From positions 1 through 64,000 of the forward strand of contig NJFT01000191.1 in NCBI GenBank assembly GCA_002221725.1: 64,000 nucleotides of DNA, in the 5' to 3' direction. Source of the DNA: Scedosporium boydii (Eukaryota > Ascomycota > Sordariomycetes > Microascales > Microascaceae). Below are positions 1 through 10,861 of this stretch, in pieces (the first letter of the stretch is position 1; each line of letters opens with the position of its first letter). Below the pieces are notes generated by a model. It ran no database searches and was not told where the DNA came from. It worked only from the letters and a program-made list of their open reading frames with translations. The translations under genes were made by a program, and so were the position numbers.

Positions 1-422
1 GATTGCTGAGGGGGATAGTGTTGTTGGTGGGGATGCTGAGGATGTTGTTGTTGTTGATAGTGAGGATGAGGCTGCTGTGGCTGGTGGATATATTGCTGCT
101 GCTGCTGGGGAGGACGATGAGGTTGGAGAGGAAGAGGATAAGGAGATTGGGTATGCTGTTGTCCCTGTCCTGGTTGCTGGGGGATGAAGGCACTGTAGGC
201 TTGGGGATGGGGATGATGCTGTACGCCCTGGGGTGGTGCCTGGGGAGGACGTTGGAGAGGCGGCGTCTGCTGCGGGTGAGGATGACCTGGGAGAGGCTGG
301 CCCGGATTTGCGTTTGGGTTCGGGGTGCCTTGAGGGCTTGGGGCCCCTTGCTGCTGCTGACCTGGTGCCTGCCAGTAGACCGGCTGTTGCGGTGGTTGAT
401 AGGGCCTGTAGTTGCCGCTCAT
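1..422 (-). CDS. Pro/Gln/His-rich protein, N-terminal part only (runs off the window)
   Basis: Reading leftwards from an ATG at 420-422 (Met-Ser-Gly-Asn-Tyr-Arg-Pro-Tyr-Gln), the frame stays open to base 1, giving about 140 residues with no stop. The segment is dominated by Pro, Gln and His (runs such as QQQQ, HPHPQ and PPQQQQQ) and has no folded domain, signal peptide or membrane segment. Such leaders are common on fungal transcription factors, chromatin proteins and RNA-binding proteins, but nothing here tells which one this is. The reading is favoured over other frames because the skewed composition is coherent and starts at an ATG after untranslated-looking sequence. The C-terminal part, where any domain would lie, is outside the window, so no function is assigned. 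Confidence 0.6.
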   Translation of the reverse strand, partial: MSGNYRPYQPPQQPVYWQAPGQQQQGAPSPQGTPNPNANPGQPLPGHPHPQQTPPLQRPPQAPPQGVQHHPHPQAYSAFIPQQPGQGQQHTQSPYPLPLQPHRPPQQQQQYIHQPQQPHPHYQQQQHPQHPHQQHYPPQQ

Positions 423-2405
423 CGTGGGCTCTGGGACCGACTACCGGATTGTCAACTTGTTTGTACGACAAAGTAAGACGAGGGCGGCCGAGTGAGCAGC
501 GGTGCCAAGCGATGAGATAAGGCTGGGCCGAAAGAAGAAGACGCGGGGAGGTTGCGGCGGATGGTACAAGGCTTCCTCTTCAATCAGACCGGGCTGAAGA
601 AAGCCCGTCCCGACTTGTCTGTCCCTGCTACCCAACACAAATAGCCAGCCCAGGCGATGGAATAGGACTGGGAGTACGAGCACGAGTAAAGAGAAGAAAA
701 CACCAAAATCACAATTCACTCAACCTTGAGCCTCGCAACCCTCTCTTCTCCCTGAAGAAAGAAAAAAGGAAAAAAATTGAATTAGGATCGAGATTGGAGG
801 GCTGTGCCGGTACGAAGTAGTTGGTGATTACAGGGGGGAGGCAGCCAAACTGCTGAGGAAGGAAAAGGGGGATCGTGGAGATGAGTCGCGAGTTGGTGTG
901 CGCTAGTGCTACATGAGACTGCACTACTTCGTACTTTGCTGTTGGGCTTTGGAGGCTTTGGAGGCTGTGGGCGCATCAGAGCATCATCTCAAGTCGAAGC
1001 TGCGGACCTGTCCTCGTCCTGACCCTCGTTCTTGTTCTTGTTCTGTCGATTTGCAACGGTTCAAATATCCTTCATTTCCTTCGGACGAGACTCGTGCTGA
1101 GTCCAGACAGAAACGAATACCGACATTTCTATTCCGCTGTAATAGTGCTTAGTACTCAGTGCTCCTCCCGCATATTTCGCCTGGGCATTTTCGTTTCCAT
1201 TTCCGGCTCCGTCCCTCGCCCTCCTTACCTCTTTCTCCTCCTCGTCTCTCCTCCATTCTCCATGCGCTCCGGTTCATTCCTTTTGCCGCCCAAATCTCCC
1301 ACCCATCGCATCGTATCGCATCAATGATCACAGCGCCAAAATCAGGCACACGCACCACCCGCCCGCAGTTTCGACCAATGCCGGCAAAGTACAAAGTAGC
1401 ATCAATGCAGAGAATCTCGTTCCCCCAAGGTGGCTTCATTCCCAAAACTGAAAACGAATCGCGCCCAAGCCCGAAAGAAGCGCACGGCCTGGTCTGGTCC
1501 GGCCTGGCTTTTCAACGGTCGCGTGCGGCTGAGGGCTCTAATTTCCCGCTGCCTGCATCCAATGCTCCGTTTTTTTGATTCTAAGCACTGCCCCCTTTCC
1601 TCACCTTCCCTTCACGCGGGCCCGGCAGCGAGGGCAACATGGAGAGCGTCTCATCTACGAAGTACATAGGAAGGACATCATCGACATCATCTAAACCCTG
1701 AAGTAAAACATCTCTTAAGGCTCGACAAAGTAACGAAGAAAAAGCAACGCTGAAACCCTCAAGTCCCCAACTCGTTGCGAATCGTGGGAAACCTTGCTTA
1801 GAGTGTAAGACGGGGCCTTAATTCGCCCAGGAGACCGATACTACCACCTTGCAGGGAGAAAACGGCAGTCTTTTTTTTTTCCATTTCCTATTCTCGTTCT
1901 TGGCTTTTCCGCTGCTGCAGGTCGTCCGCTCACGGGATCTGCACTTCAGCCATTCCCGCTGCTTTCGGTTTAGTGAAGAGCTTGTTTCGCCCGACTTCCC
2001 TGCAAGTCCTTCGCCCAAACTCTTCGACAACATTACTGAATGCTCGAATCTTGGGCAAATGTACTTCGTAATGCCCAATCGATCGACGTTTAGAGAAGCC
2101 CACTTCGCCAGTCGTTCGTTCATTCGTTCATTAGCTCCTTTATGTATCTCCTCCAATCTTCGCTGACCTAGCAATCCCATCTCTTTGAGGCGGCAATATG
2201 TCCCTGTCACTACCTGAGTCATAGTAGATCAGTTTAAACTCCTTCGTACGACTGATAACCCGCTCCGTTCTCAGTCTGTCCAAGATGCTGCTGAATCCCG
2301 CTTGCCATTGCGCCGGCCAAAGTCGTGCGAAGACTTCGAGAGCAGCACCCGAGCATCATCCCAGCTGAACCCCACATAAGTCTTCAGAAGCGATCAAGGT
2401 GCCAC
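423..2405. other. Intergenic: upstream region of the leftmost gene and of the tRNA
   Basis: No credible coding region; the open frames here are short and lack domain content. The region holds four exact copies of the dispersed 9-mer TACTTCGTA/TACGAAGTA (811-819, 925-933, 1656-1664, 2062-2070). Pyrimidine-rich stretches near 1190-1265 and 1865-1915 could be 5' UTR or promoter DNA of the minus-strand gene at 1-422. Confidence 0.5.
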
Positions 2406-2501
2406 GGTCGGTTAGCTCAGTTGGTTAGAGCGTGGTACTAATAAGCTATCCGGCTTATCAAGTAAATGCCAAGGTCATGAGTTCGACCCTCATACTGACC
2501 A
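2406..2501 (+). tRNA. tRNA-Ile (anticodon AAU) with a 22-nt intron
   Basis: A complete cloverleaf folds by hand. The acceptor stem pairs GGTCGGT (2406-2412) with ACTGACC (2494-2500), with one G-U pair and discriminator A at 2501. The D arm is GCTC/GAGC (2415-2418, 2428-2431). The anticodon stem TGGTA/TGCCA is closed by loop CTAATA-A, with anticodon AAU at 2440-2442. The T arm carries GTTCGACCC. An intron at 2444-2465 sits one base 3' of the anticodon, the canonical position cut by tRNA splicing endonuclease. Intron bases 2454-2458 (CTTAT) can pair with 2441-2445 (ATAAG), giving the usual anticodon-intron helix. Internal A and B boxes serve as the Pol III promoter. Confidence 0.95.
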
Positions 2502-2515
2502 TTCTCAACTGCTTC

Positions 2516-2522
2516 TTTTTTT
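2516..2522 (+). terminator. Pol III terminator of the tRNA-Ile gene
   Basis: A run of seven T residues lies 15 bases after the tRNA 3' end, with a second T run at 2530-2536. This is the expected Pol III stop signal. Confidence 0.75.
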
Positions 2523-3595
2523 CCCCTTCTTTTTTTAACCTTTCTTGTTGCCTCTTTCTATTTCTCGCTTTTACTTCTTTTACGACTTCTTCTACGTTTC
2601 CTGTTTTCCTTTTTTTTTGTACTCATTTCCTTCTTGTCTGTCGGACTTGGAAATCACAGACACTTCACTTCAATCTTGGCAATGAGTAAAACGTAAACTC
2701 AGTCTATATTGTTCCTAGTACGATCTCAACCAAGTAGAAAAAAAAACAAGCGCGCAAGCGCTCACTCTACCGCAAGATCTAAGCCGAAATAGCCCCCAAG
2801 AATATAACACAAGAACTTCTCTCTAGATATGAACACGAACACGAGAATAATGGCCTGAACACCCATTGTTTCACAAGCCTTAGCTTCAAGCCTCGGCTAG
2901 TACCGCCCTTAGCCAAGTGTCTCGGCCTTCGAGACCGCGACACCCAAGAACCATGAACGGCCGTCGAGACACGTTCTGGCTGTGCCATCCGTCATCCACC
3001 GCCCAAAAGCCTGACAGCTACCACCGACCTTTTTGTTTTCCACCCTTAGCCCGATCGCCCCCTTCCCGTATGACTTGAAAGTGTAGCTCATATCCACGTA
3101 GCCTGTATTATACAACCCCGATTCTCACCATCCCGTTCCCGGCTATAGGAATAAGCAAGACAATGTGCAAGGAAAGACATGGAAATAGAAACAAAGAGAC
3201 AAGGGGAGAATCAGATACAGGACACAAAAATATATTTTGCTGAAAGTAGTAACAAGAACAAGGAAGAAACAAAAGAAAGAAAAGGAAAGAAACGTTGAGA
3301 AAAGTGGGGAGGTAAATACCAACAGGTTAAGAAAAGAAAAATGAGAAAAGAAAGAGAAGGTCTCATAACTGCGACCCGACACCATAACTACCACCATTGC
3401 CAGATAACCCAGGCCGAATTCGCACAATATACTCTCGTTTCTTTTTTTTTTCTTTCGCTTGCTGATGCGTAGGGGGTATCATCGAAGGATATGTAATGTT
3501 TCTGTCGCGTCTAGACAGAGATAGGGGGCGTCTATCTGCGCGCCGCCGCAAGTCTTTCTGCCGCCGTCAGTGCCAACCAAGTAAGGTGCACGGTC
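2523..3595. other. Intergenic between the tRNA and the first DUF8032-type gene
   Basis: No supportable gene. The sequence is T-rich near 2516-2630 and A/G-rich near 3180-3360. The right part probably includes the 3' UTR of the minus-strand gene that ends at 3596. Confidence 0.5.
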
Positions 3596-4522
3596 TCAGT
3601 CGCGGTCGCGTCGCTCCTGGCTTCTCATCCTCTCGTTCCACCTCCGCTTTCCAACCCTAGTCTCGTAGTGCGGCGCCACATTCTTCACGTCTTGCATGAT
3701 CGACTCAATCGCCGATCGAGTCTTGTTACGGTAGCAATCCACTGTTCCGAGAGTCGGTTAGTATCCGCCAACGACCGGACATCGTGGACGGGACAGAGTG
3801 GGGCGTGTTAATTGCCACTTACATGCTCGCTGAAGAAACAGCGTCCGTCCCGCAAACACACGGCTCTGCAACCAAGCCATTCGGTATCCGAGCTCATTCA
3901 ACCTCACTTCCTTGCCCCTATTGTTCTTCCTCATCCTAGGCACGCTCAGGTCTCCCTCTCGGCTATCGCCCACAGGGACCCTGACCATGACCGTCTCTCG
4001 GCCCCTACCCCTCCTCCTCGATATTTCCCGACCCTCGGTTTCCTGGTTGCCATCATCTGCGCCAAGGTCGTCCTCGAAGAAAGAGCTACCAGTGGCGCTA
4101 GGTGGGGGGCTCTGCATTTCGCGGGGGAAGAAGCTGCGCGGGAAAACACTGGAATCCTTTCGGAAGCTATCGGGGATTTCCTTCGTGTTGACACCCTCCA
4201 GCGTGACACGGATGCGGAGCCTCGACCCACGCACGTTGTCCTCCACGAGGATAAACTTGCGCTTCTTTGCCTCCGGCATGTCGGGGAAGAGGTCGGAAGG
4301 CTCATCATTCTCACTCCGAGACCGTCTCCGGGCCGTGGCAATCGCGGACATATGGCCCAAGGCCCCGGGATACGACGGGTTCGCATTGTATCCAGTGAAC
4401 ACCTGAGCTGGTCTTACATCGTCACTATTCGGCGCCTGATGGTGATGGTGTTCGTAGTTCGATCCTAAGCAAGCCCATCCGTCAGTTTCGTATGGCAAGG
4501 GCGAAGGTACACCGGCATTCAT
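3596..4522 (-). CDS. DUF8032-type fungal regulator-like protein, short paralogue (281 aa)
   Basis: Two exons, 4522-3823 and 3741-3596, are joined across an 81-bp intron (donor GTAAGT, acceptor GGAACAG). The total of 846 nt is 282 codons. Start chosen at the ATG at 4520-4522 (MNAGVPSP); an in-frame ATG lies upstream at 4613-4615, and a TTAG acceptor near 4466 leaves a further 5' exon possible. Residues 21-86 are His-rich and then acidic, with a basic AKKRK at 85-89. A domain with the pattern VNTKEIPDSF...VFPRSFFP starts near 88 and resumes at 209 as NELGYRMAW...LFLQRALDCYRNKT, ending in a KRRW-type basic tail. About 65 low-complexity residues interrupt it. The same pattern occurs in the next gene (6038-10861). 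The name DUF8032 is from memory. A nuclear regulatory role is inference; no DNA-binding motif is established here. Confidence 0.75.
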
Positions 4523-6037
4523 AACATGTGGCAAGGTAAAACGAGTAACCGATCGTGCAAGACATGACAGGGTTATGGGACGCATCCTAATGCGCAGACA
4601 GTGCAAGGATGGCAACGATCACCTCCCCCCTTGCGGGACGGCTCACGATGAGAGAGTTGTTGCTAGCCAATACCTTCGTACCCCCGAGACTACTCGGTGA
4701 GTAGGGCTCGAACTAGGGTTGTTGGTCTAGGGACCGTAGCCACTTAGACCCTTACTAGACGCGTGGGGGTTGGCGGGTGTGGGCGCGGGGGAGGTGACAG
4801 GGGTAGACTCCGAGCAAGGGGCGTGGTGTGGGAAAGGGAAATCAGAGCTGTGTGGCGTGGGATTCGTGATCGAAGTCTCTGCTTAGAGCGCCTCTCGTAC
4901 AGCCCCCCTTTTCCACTTCCTCCGTTGCTTTTTGCTGGGTGGTGCAGCGAACGACAGAAAGCCCAGAGATACACGCCGGATTGATATCGGGCTGTCCATC
5001 TCTACGAGGTATACCACGTGCTCTACGTGCCCCTCGGATGAACTTCAACCAGCAACTTGCAGTTTTAAAAACCCTTCGTGCTTCCTTGATGCTCCTTTTG
5101 GGTCGAAACGTGTAAAACATCAAACAAGGCCAAAAAATTCCAATATCAAGCAGAAAACAAATGCAGCTTTTTATGCCGATCCCTAAGCATCAAAATGATG
5201 ATTATATGCCTTTCAGGGCTCTCTCAGGCTCTCTCTCTCTCCTTCCCTTCCCACCATCCACCCAGCGTAAGACTGCCGACCCAAGCTAGACAGGCGGGGG
5301 AAGAGAGGGACTAAATAACATCAGCGACCAACAGGTTGCGCTCGAGGTTTATTCTGGTAATATACAAAACCTGTAATCGAGACAGGGGCGATTAATCGCT
5401 TCCTGGGCAGGGGAAATGGAAATTCGAATACTTCGTTCCGAACTCGGCCTTCCGCGTGCCTCGCATACTCTTGAGATAAGGAGAGGACAAAGTAAAAAGT
5501 TGAAGATATGTAGAAGAACCTGAAGTCGACCTGGTTGAACCGAAACTCGCGTTGCGCTATTAATCTGCGGGTGGAACGCCTCGAATTGGTTGATGACGAG
5601 AAAAAAAAAAAAAAGAAAGAGGAACATGCAAAGGAGCGCAGAGCAGAGAGCCTGAGAGGCCGAGTAGAGCATCAAAACCAAAACCACCCTCTAAACCAAT
5701 CAAAAGTAAAGAAAACAAACCAGATTCAAGGCAACAAGTTAAGGAAGAAAGGAGTCTCAGGAACACAAGCTTTTTGTCTGTTGCTGCAGAGGGTTGAGGC
5801 GGAAGTGAGAGCGAAGGAGTTCCAATGGAGAATAAGGGTATGTAAAAAAGCTGGGATACAGGTATAGAAACTGTTTTGCACATGAAAATAACAAAAACAA
5901 GCGGTATAGGTATCTCTAGAAGTGCAAGGGAGAAAATATCGCCAGAAACAGTATTGAGAGGGGGGGGTGAAGGGTAAAAAATTAACAATAACTCGACCAC
6001 CCATTTTCAAGTTATGCTGGATGAATTATTAGGGTAG
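4523..6037. other. Intergenic between the two DUF8032-type genes
   Basis: No gene supported. Contains a CT-rich stretch at 5220-5245 and an A14 tract at 5601-5614. The right-hand part is likely the 3' UTR of the gene ending at 6038. Confidence 0.5.
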
Positions 6038-9000
6038 TCACATCGGCTGAAACATACCAACTTCGTCTCCGGTGCCTTGTCCATGTTCTTGCGGGTGACC
6101 GGCGTGGTGGTGCATAGCTTGCGCTAAGCTACTGAGAGAAGGCTTCGTCATAGCAGGGCCAGGGCCCATGTGCGTCGGTGCACCAGGAATACCGGTTGGC
6201 CCGCCATGACCAGCCAGATGAGGGCTCTGGGCCGCGTTTTGCATCGCCTTTCGGTTGTTCATCTTCGCCATCCTGCGAACCCTTCGGCTTCGCAACCTGG
6301 GGTCCTGGTTACTGTTCCTCCAGCTGTCAACGGCACGCTGAATCAACCCGCGCTTGCCTCGGAGGGATGGGTTTAGCTGTGCGAGAGCCCAGCCGACCGT
6401 ATTGCATTCCGTCTCATAGACCTGACGGTTGCCACGATACTGGTCTTTGGGACAACACGCTCGGGGGTAGACACAATTCTCAGTCTTGAACTCATGGGGG
6501 AGGTCATCCGTATTGACCGATTCCACATCGCAACGAATCGTGTACTGCATCTTCACCCTGTCACGAGAATACTCAAAGGCAATCCATTGCACACCATTCT
6601 GGTCCTGTCGTACCACCAACGGTGTCGTGGCCGGGATTGGGCCGGGTGCAGCGTTCGCGTTAACACCGCCAGAGGTTGTGCTTGTCGGTGTAGTTAGAGG
6701 GCCACTGCCATTTTGTGTGGAGTGAGCCTGTGTGAGTGGTTGCGTTTGTTGGGGCTTCTGAAGCTGTACCGATGGCTGTGGGGACATCTTTATGCGGGGA
6801 CTGTTAGACATCGGTTGCTGCGTGTGGTGAGGTTGGTGCTGGTGCTGATGCTGGCTATGATGAGGCGCGAGGGGGTTGTGCGATGCAGTTTGCGCCATCA
6901 TCATCGTCGGTTGCGTCGTCATGGTCTGATGAGTCTGGTGCGCATGTTGCGCGTATGCGGGTGCTGGTGGCTGACTCGCAATCGATTGGTACTGCGGTTG
7001 CTGCGTGGGATAGTACATCGTTTGCTGCAGTGACTGTGAGGGCGGCTGGCCGTAGATGTTGCGGTGCTGATGATGGTCATGCTGGGCTGGTGATGGGACC
7101 GACGCCGGTGAGGTTGACTGGGTTGCATGGTATTGCATGGGAGGGTATGTATGCCTCGGCAACGCTGCGGCCATCATTTCGGAGGTGTCTTGAGATGTAC
7201 ATGTCAGCCAGGGTCCTGTCGGAAGACTCAACCTGCGCGTTTACGCTTCTCCTTCCTCGTCTCAGGACGCCTAGGAAGCCAGAGATCGCTAATAATGGGA
7301 GAGAAATATGACCGACTCACCTGCGGAAGTGTATCCGCTGTTTGCGCCAGGTGTAGAGTATGGGGAATGTGAGTAATAAGGAAGGCCGTCGGCGGGTGTC
7401 TGAGAGTTTCCGCTTTGAGCTCCCGGTTGTGGATAGACCGATGAGATTGCGTGCGAGGTTTGGTAGGTAGGATGGTGTTGTTGATTTTGGCTGCCCTGTT
7501 GCTGGTGAGGTTGGACGATGCTTGAGGGTCGAGAATATTGTGTTTGTTGTTGTGAAGTGTGTTGACCCTGCTGCTGGTGGGGATGATGCTGCATAGGATA
7601 AAGACCCATTAGTTCTTAAGTGGTTCTTGGAATGGCGGATTGACATGGCAGAAGGAAGGAGGAAAAGGAAGTATTATGGGCCGGACGCGTCTGTATTTTT
7701 ATTTCTGCCCCCCTTGCCTAGACGCCGGTCAGGGGTTGGGGTTTAGGTTGAGGTGGATGTTCCAGGGTGCATTCAGATTGGGGACAAGGGCATGGGACGG
7801 GTGCGGCGCGAGGCTCGATGCGGTCATGGGCCATGCAGACATGGAACCACGACGGGGGTCTCAGGGCTCCTCCTCCGGCACTACCCAGAGGAAACGCATT
7901 ATTCGAGGATCAAGAGAGCCCCAAACAAACAGCTAGGAGCAAACTAGAAGCGAGGATAAAGAGGCAGCTGGGGGTGTTTGGTGTGTACCAGTGAGCGATT
8001 AAGGTTCCAAAGGGCGAACCACGATTGCCGGGTGACAAAGAAGATCAAGTTTCGTGTTGATCTGCTCGTGTTTCTTCTTCCAAGATGGCGATCGTGTGAA
8101 CCAGCCAGGGAGTTGGGGAATAAAAGCGAAGTGGTGGAAGTACAAGAAAGAGCAGCGGATCTAGCATAAAGGGACAACTTATGATGCGCGCGGAGCAAGA
8201 GCTGTCTGGGACAGGGACAACGATGAACTGGGCTGGCCAAGGGGGAACATGCAGCGAGACTGAGGAACCGAGATTTTTATGATATTGGATTAAGGGTAGG
8301 ATTAAAAGTGGAGATGCTACAGATGCCGTAGCTTGTCACTCACTTGGAGAAGAAAAGGACGAGCGCTTTTCGTCCTTGGTGCTTGAATCAATCTTACTTC
8401 TGACACTGGCAGAAACTGTTGATGAAGTCTGTGGTATGGTGTAGGAGGACGTAGGGGGCTGCGTCTGGTAGTTAAAGGGAATCAAAATGAGCCTATCAAC
8501 CACTTGCTGTGTCTGGTACCCTCCCGTCTTTCTGGGCGGGACGAGAAGCATGAACAGCAAGTGATGGTCAATTTTGGGGAACGCTTTGAGACGCTTCTGA
8601 GCTGGTACTTGCAGCTGTACAGAAGGAGCTTTTCCTGCTTTCGGGTTGTCGCCCACCAAGTCCAATATTGCAGGATCGCCCCAAGTCTGAGGGAAGGTCC
8701 AGGGGGGTGTGAAACTGCTATGTACTTTGTACTTCGTACCCCCTCCTTCCATCCAGCACGCGCTCTCCCTCGTCCTCGGAGAGGAAAGGCAGGGGGGAAG
8801 GGGGCGGACAAGTAAGCCAGGAAAGAAAAGAAAGGGGGAAAACAGGCTAAGGGGGTTGATCCATCCTTCCCAAGCATGATCCTAGTGGAACAGCGCATGG
8901 GGGTTGCGTCTGACAGGGGTGTGGAGCTCCTAAAAGTGGTCGAAATTAAACGGCCAATGGCCATGCAGACAACCCGGTTGCTGCTGCCCAATGGGGGTCC

Positions 9001-10861
9001 TTAGAACCGGGACTAGAAAGCCGGACCAGAATTCCAGTGGGTTGGGTCTGTGATGTAGCCTTATATCCACCCCGTCCCTTGCCCAACGTATCCTGGACGG
9101 TCCTCGCTCCCTGGATACTCAGACAGAGTAGGCGGTGAACACGATCAATGGGAAAGTGGAGGAGGCCATTAATGATGGCTAGAGGAGGTACCGCATCGTA
9201 CAGTACGCTCATTCGTATCGCACTGCTCCACGATGTACCCAGCACCACCATCCACGAGGGTTCTGTCAACGCGACTGTGCGTCGCGTGCGCTGCGGAACC
9301 CTTGTCGTGTTCATTCATGCCATCCTCCAGTCTGCGGGTCCCCATGTCGCATCCATGTCCCAAATTCTCACTTGAGGATCTAGCCTACTCACATCAAAAA
9401 TGAAAACCTGGGCCAATGGATGACCCGTTATCTTGTGATGATCGAAGATCGAAACAGTAGTAGGAGATATGCCTAGATCCCGCGCAAATCATGTTTGCTT
9501 TCAATGCATGTTGGAGAATGTTTTGATACATTATCAACTGCAAGTTTCGTATCGCGTCCTTGAGCCACCGATGATTTGTAACACTGAGTGAGATTGACAC
9601 GCCGAGGCCGCCCTCGGATGCGGAGGTAATGCCGACGGGAGCGAAGAACAAAAAAAAAAAAAAAGTGGGGTGCAAGTGACAGCACGACAGATTTGTCTGG
9701 AAATGAATATACCACGGAGACATTTGCTTCGTGCCCCTCACTCACGCAGTTCGCGAAGGAATTCTTCTAGGGTAACTTTCAGAGAGATTGACAGGATGCA
9801 GTCACTAGCAGCTACGCCATCTCGAGCCGGTTTGCTTGGCAGCAGTCGGTCCCCTCATTTTCTGGCACCGTGGCGTTCAAATTGCTTTTCGAGGTTACTG
9901 CGGACAGACCAGCAAATGCCGTTAATCTGTCTGCACCCTCCCAACTCATTTCAACGAGATCCAAGGTGTCGTCACTAAGGTTCGACAATATGCCACCCTT
10001 TCCAGCTTTGGATCAAAAGGACCGGTGCACGGCGGGGTGTTTGGCCCTCTAGCTTGTTAGAAGAGCTGCTCTTGCCGTTACTGGCGGCACAATGGAGGAG
10101 ACCCTGAGAGGGATTTGATGGAATCATGGAGGGACGGTATTAATGCGCTTGTCATTATCACATCCCATTGGGTGTCGCATCAACATCGCGGACCACTAGC
10201 CACATGCATACCCCGATGAATGGCCAACTGAAGAGGGCGTGTAGGAGTACATGTTCTCGATGATGGCTGTGGCGCTGGTCTAAATCGGCGGAGCATCATT
10301 GTCTTTGGGGGAGGTGGGTAAAAGTGGGTGTTGATGTGGAGGAAAGATCCATGAAAGCGACACCCTAGGCGGCAGGGTAGGCCACGACTTTCTCTCGGTT
10401 CAGGGGTTTAGAGCTTAAAAGTCGGAGAAGGGTCAAGGTATTGCGAAGCGTGTGTCCTTCGCATGGTACCCCAAAAGGTTGGTGAAACATGGTAGCAGAT
10501 ACCCCTGTAACCCCAGGCTGTAGTTTGGCGAAAGCACTCAGCAGAAGCCCTAACAACCGCTGGCGAAAAGGGAACAAGAACACTTTTCCTTGTGGGGAGA
10601 ATCTTTAGGCGCCTAGCCCCCAGCAAGCGAGGGGTATCCCCGTCAAAACGAGCTCGGGGAAGAAAATAGCCAGAAAACCGAGGGCAGAAATTGCGGGTGT
10701 AAATACAACAGCAACAAGGCAGTGGGAACGAGGGTGGAGAAAGAAAAGAAAAGAGGAAAAAAATAAGAATAACACTAAAGGCAAAATACCTGTTGAAAAG
10801 AGCTTACAGGATCCACTGCCTCATGCTTAATGTACGGAGCTGGTTGACGATTGTGAGCCAT
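6038..10861 (-). CDS. DUF8032-type fungal regulator-like protein, long paralogue (about 496 aa), with a long first intron
   Basis: Proposed exons are 10861-10790, 7588-7321 and 7188-6038; together 1491 nt, 497 codons. Exon 1 encodes MAHNRQPAPYIKHEAVDP then VSSFQQ and is bounded by GTATTT; a GTAAGC six codons earlier is an alternative donor in the same phase. Exon 2 begins after a classic intron end (ACTAAT branch site, then ATGCAG at 7589-7594). The 132-bp second intron uses GTGAGT and CTCAAG. Residues 20-300 are Gln/His/Pro/Ser-rich. The conserved domain is near 304-427: TIRCDVESVNTDDLP, a VYPRACCP segment, a GWALAQLNP helix, then LIQRAVDSWRN and a strongly basic SRRVRRMAKMNNRK end. It matches the domain of the gene at 3596-4522. 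The composition suggests a transcriptional regulator; that is inference. The first exon is the least certain part because the implied intron is 3,201 bp. Confidence 0.7.
7589..10789 (-). other. Putative 3.2 kb intron of the long DUF8032-type gene
   Basis: No convincing additional exon was found. One open frame (8336-8752, minus) ends at a GTGAGT donor-like site, but its phase does not fit the flanking exons. The region holds one exact TACTTCGTA copy (8730-8738), preceded directly by a TACTTTGTAC variant, and an A15 tract (9650-9664). It may also contain a transcription start and 5' UTR if a second promoter exists. Confidence 0.4.

Noticed and set aside
4640..4760. tRNA-like GGGCTCGAAC near 4704
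   Set aside because: No T stem or acceptor stem can be formed on either strand.
7529..7609. Start of the long DUF8032-type protein at MGLYPMQ (7609)
   Set aside because: The ATG overlaps an ACTAAT branch site and is followed by a TATGCAG acceptor; it is read-through into an intron end.
8336..8752. 138-codon minus frame ending at a GTGAGT donor inside the putative long intron
   Set aside because: The donor phase does not fit the flanking exons, and the upstream end overlaps the 9-mer variants. No recognisable protein.
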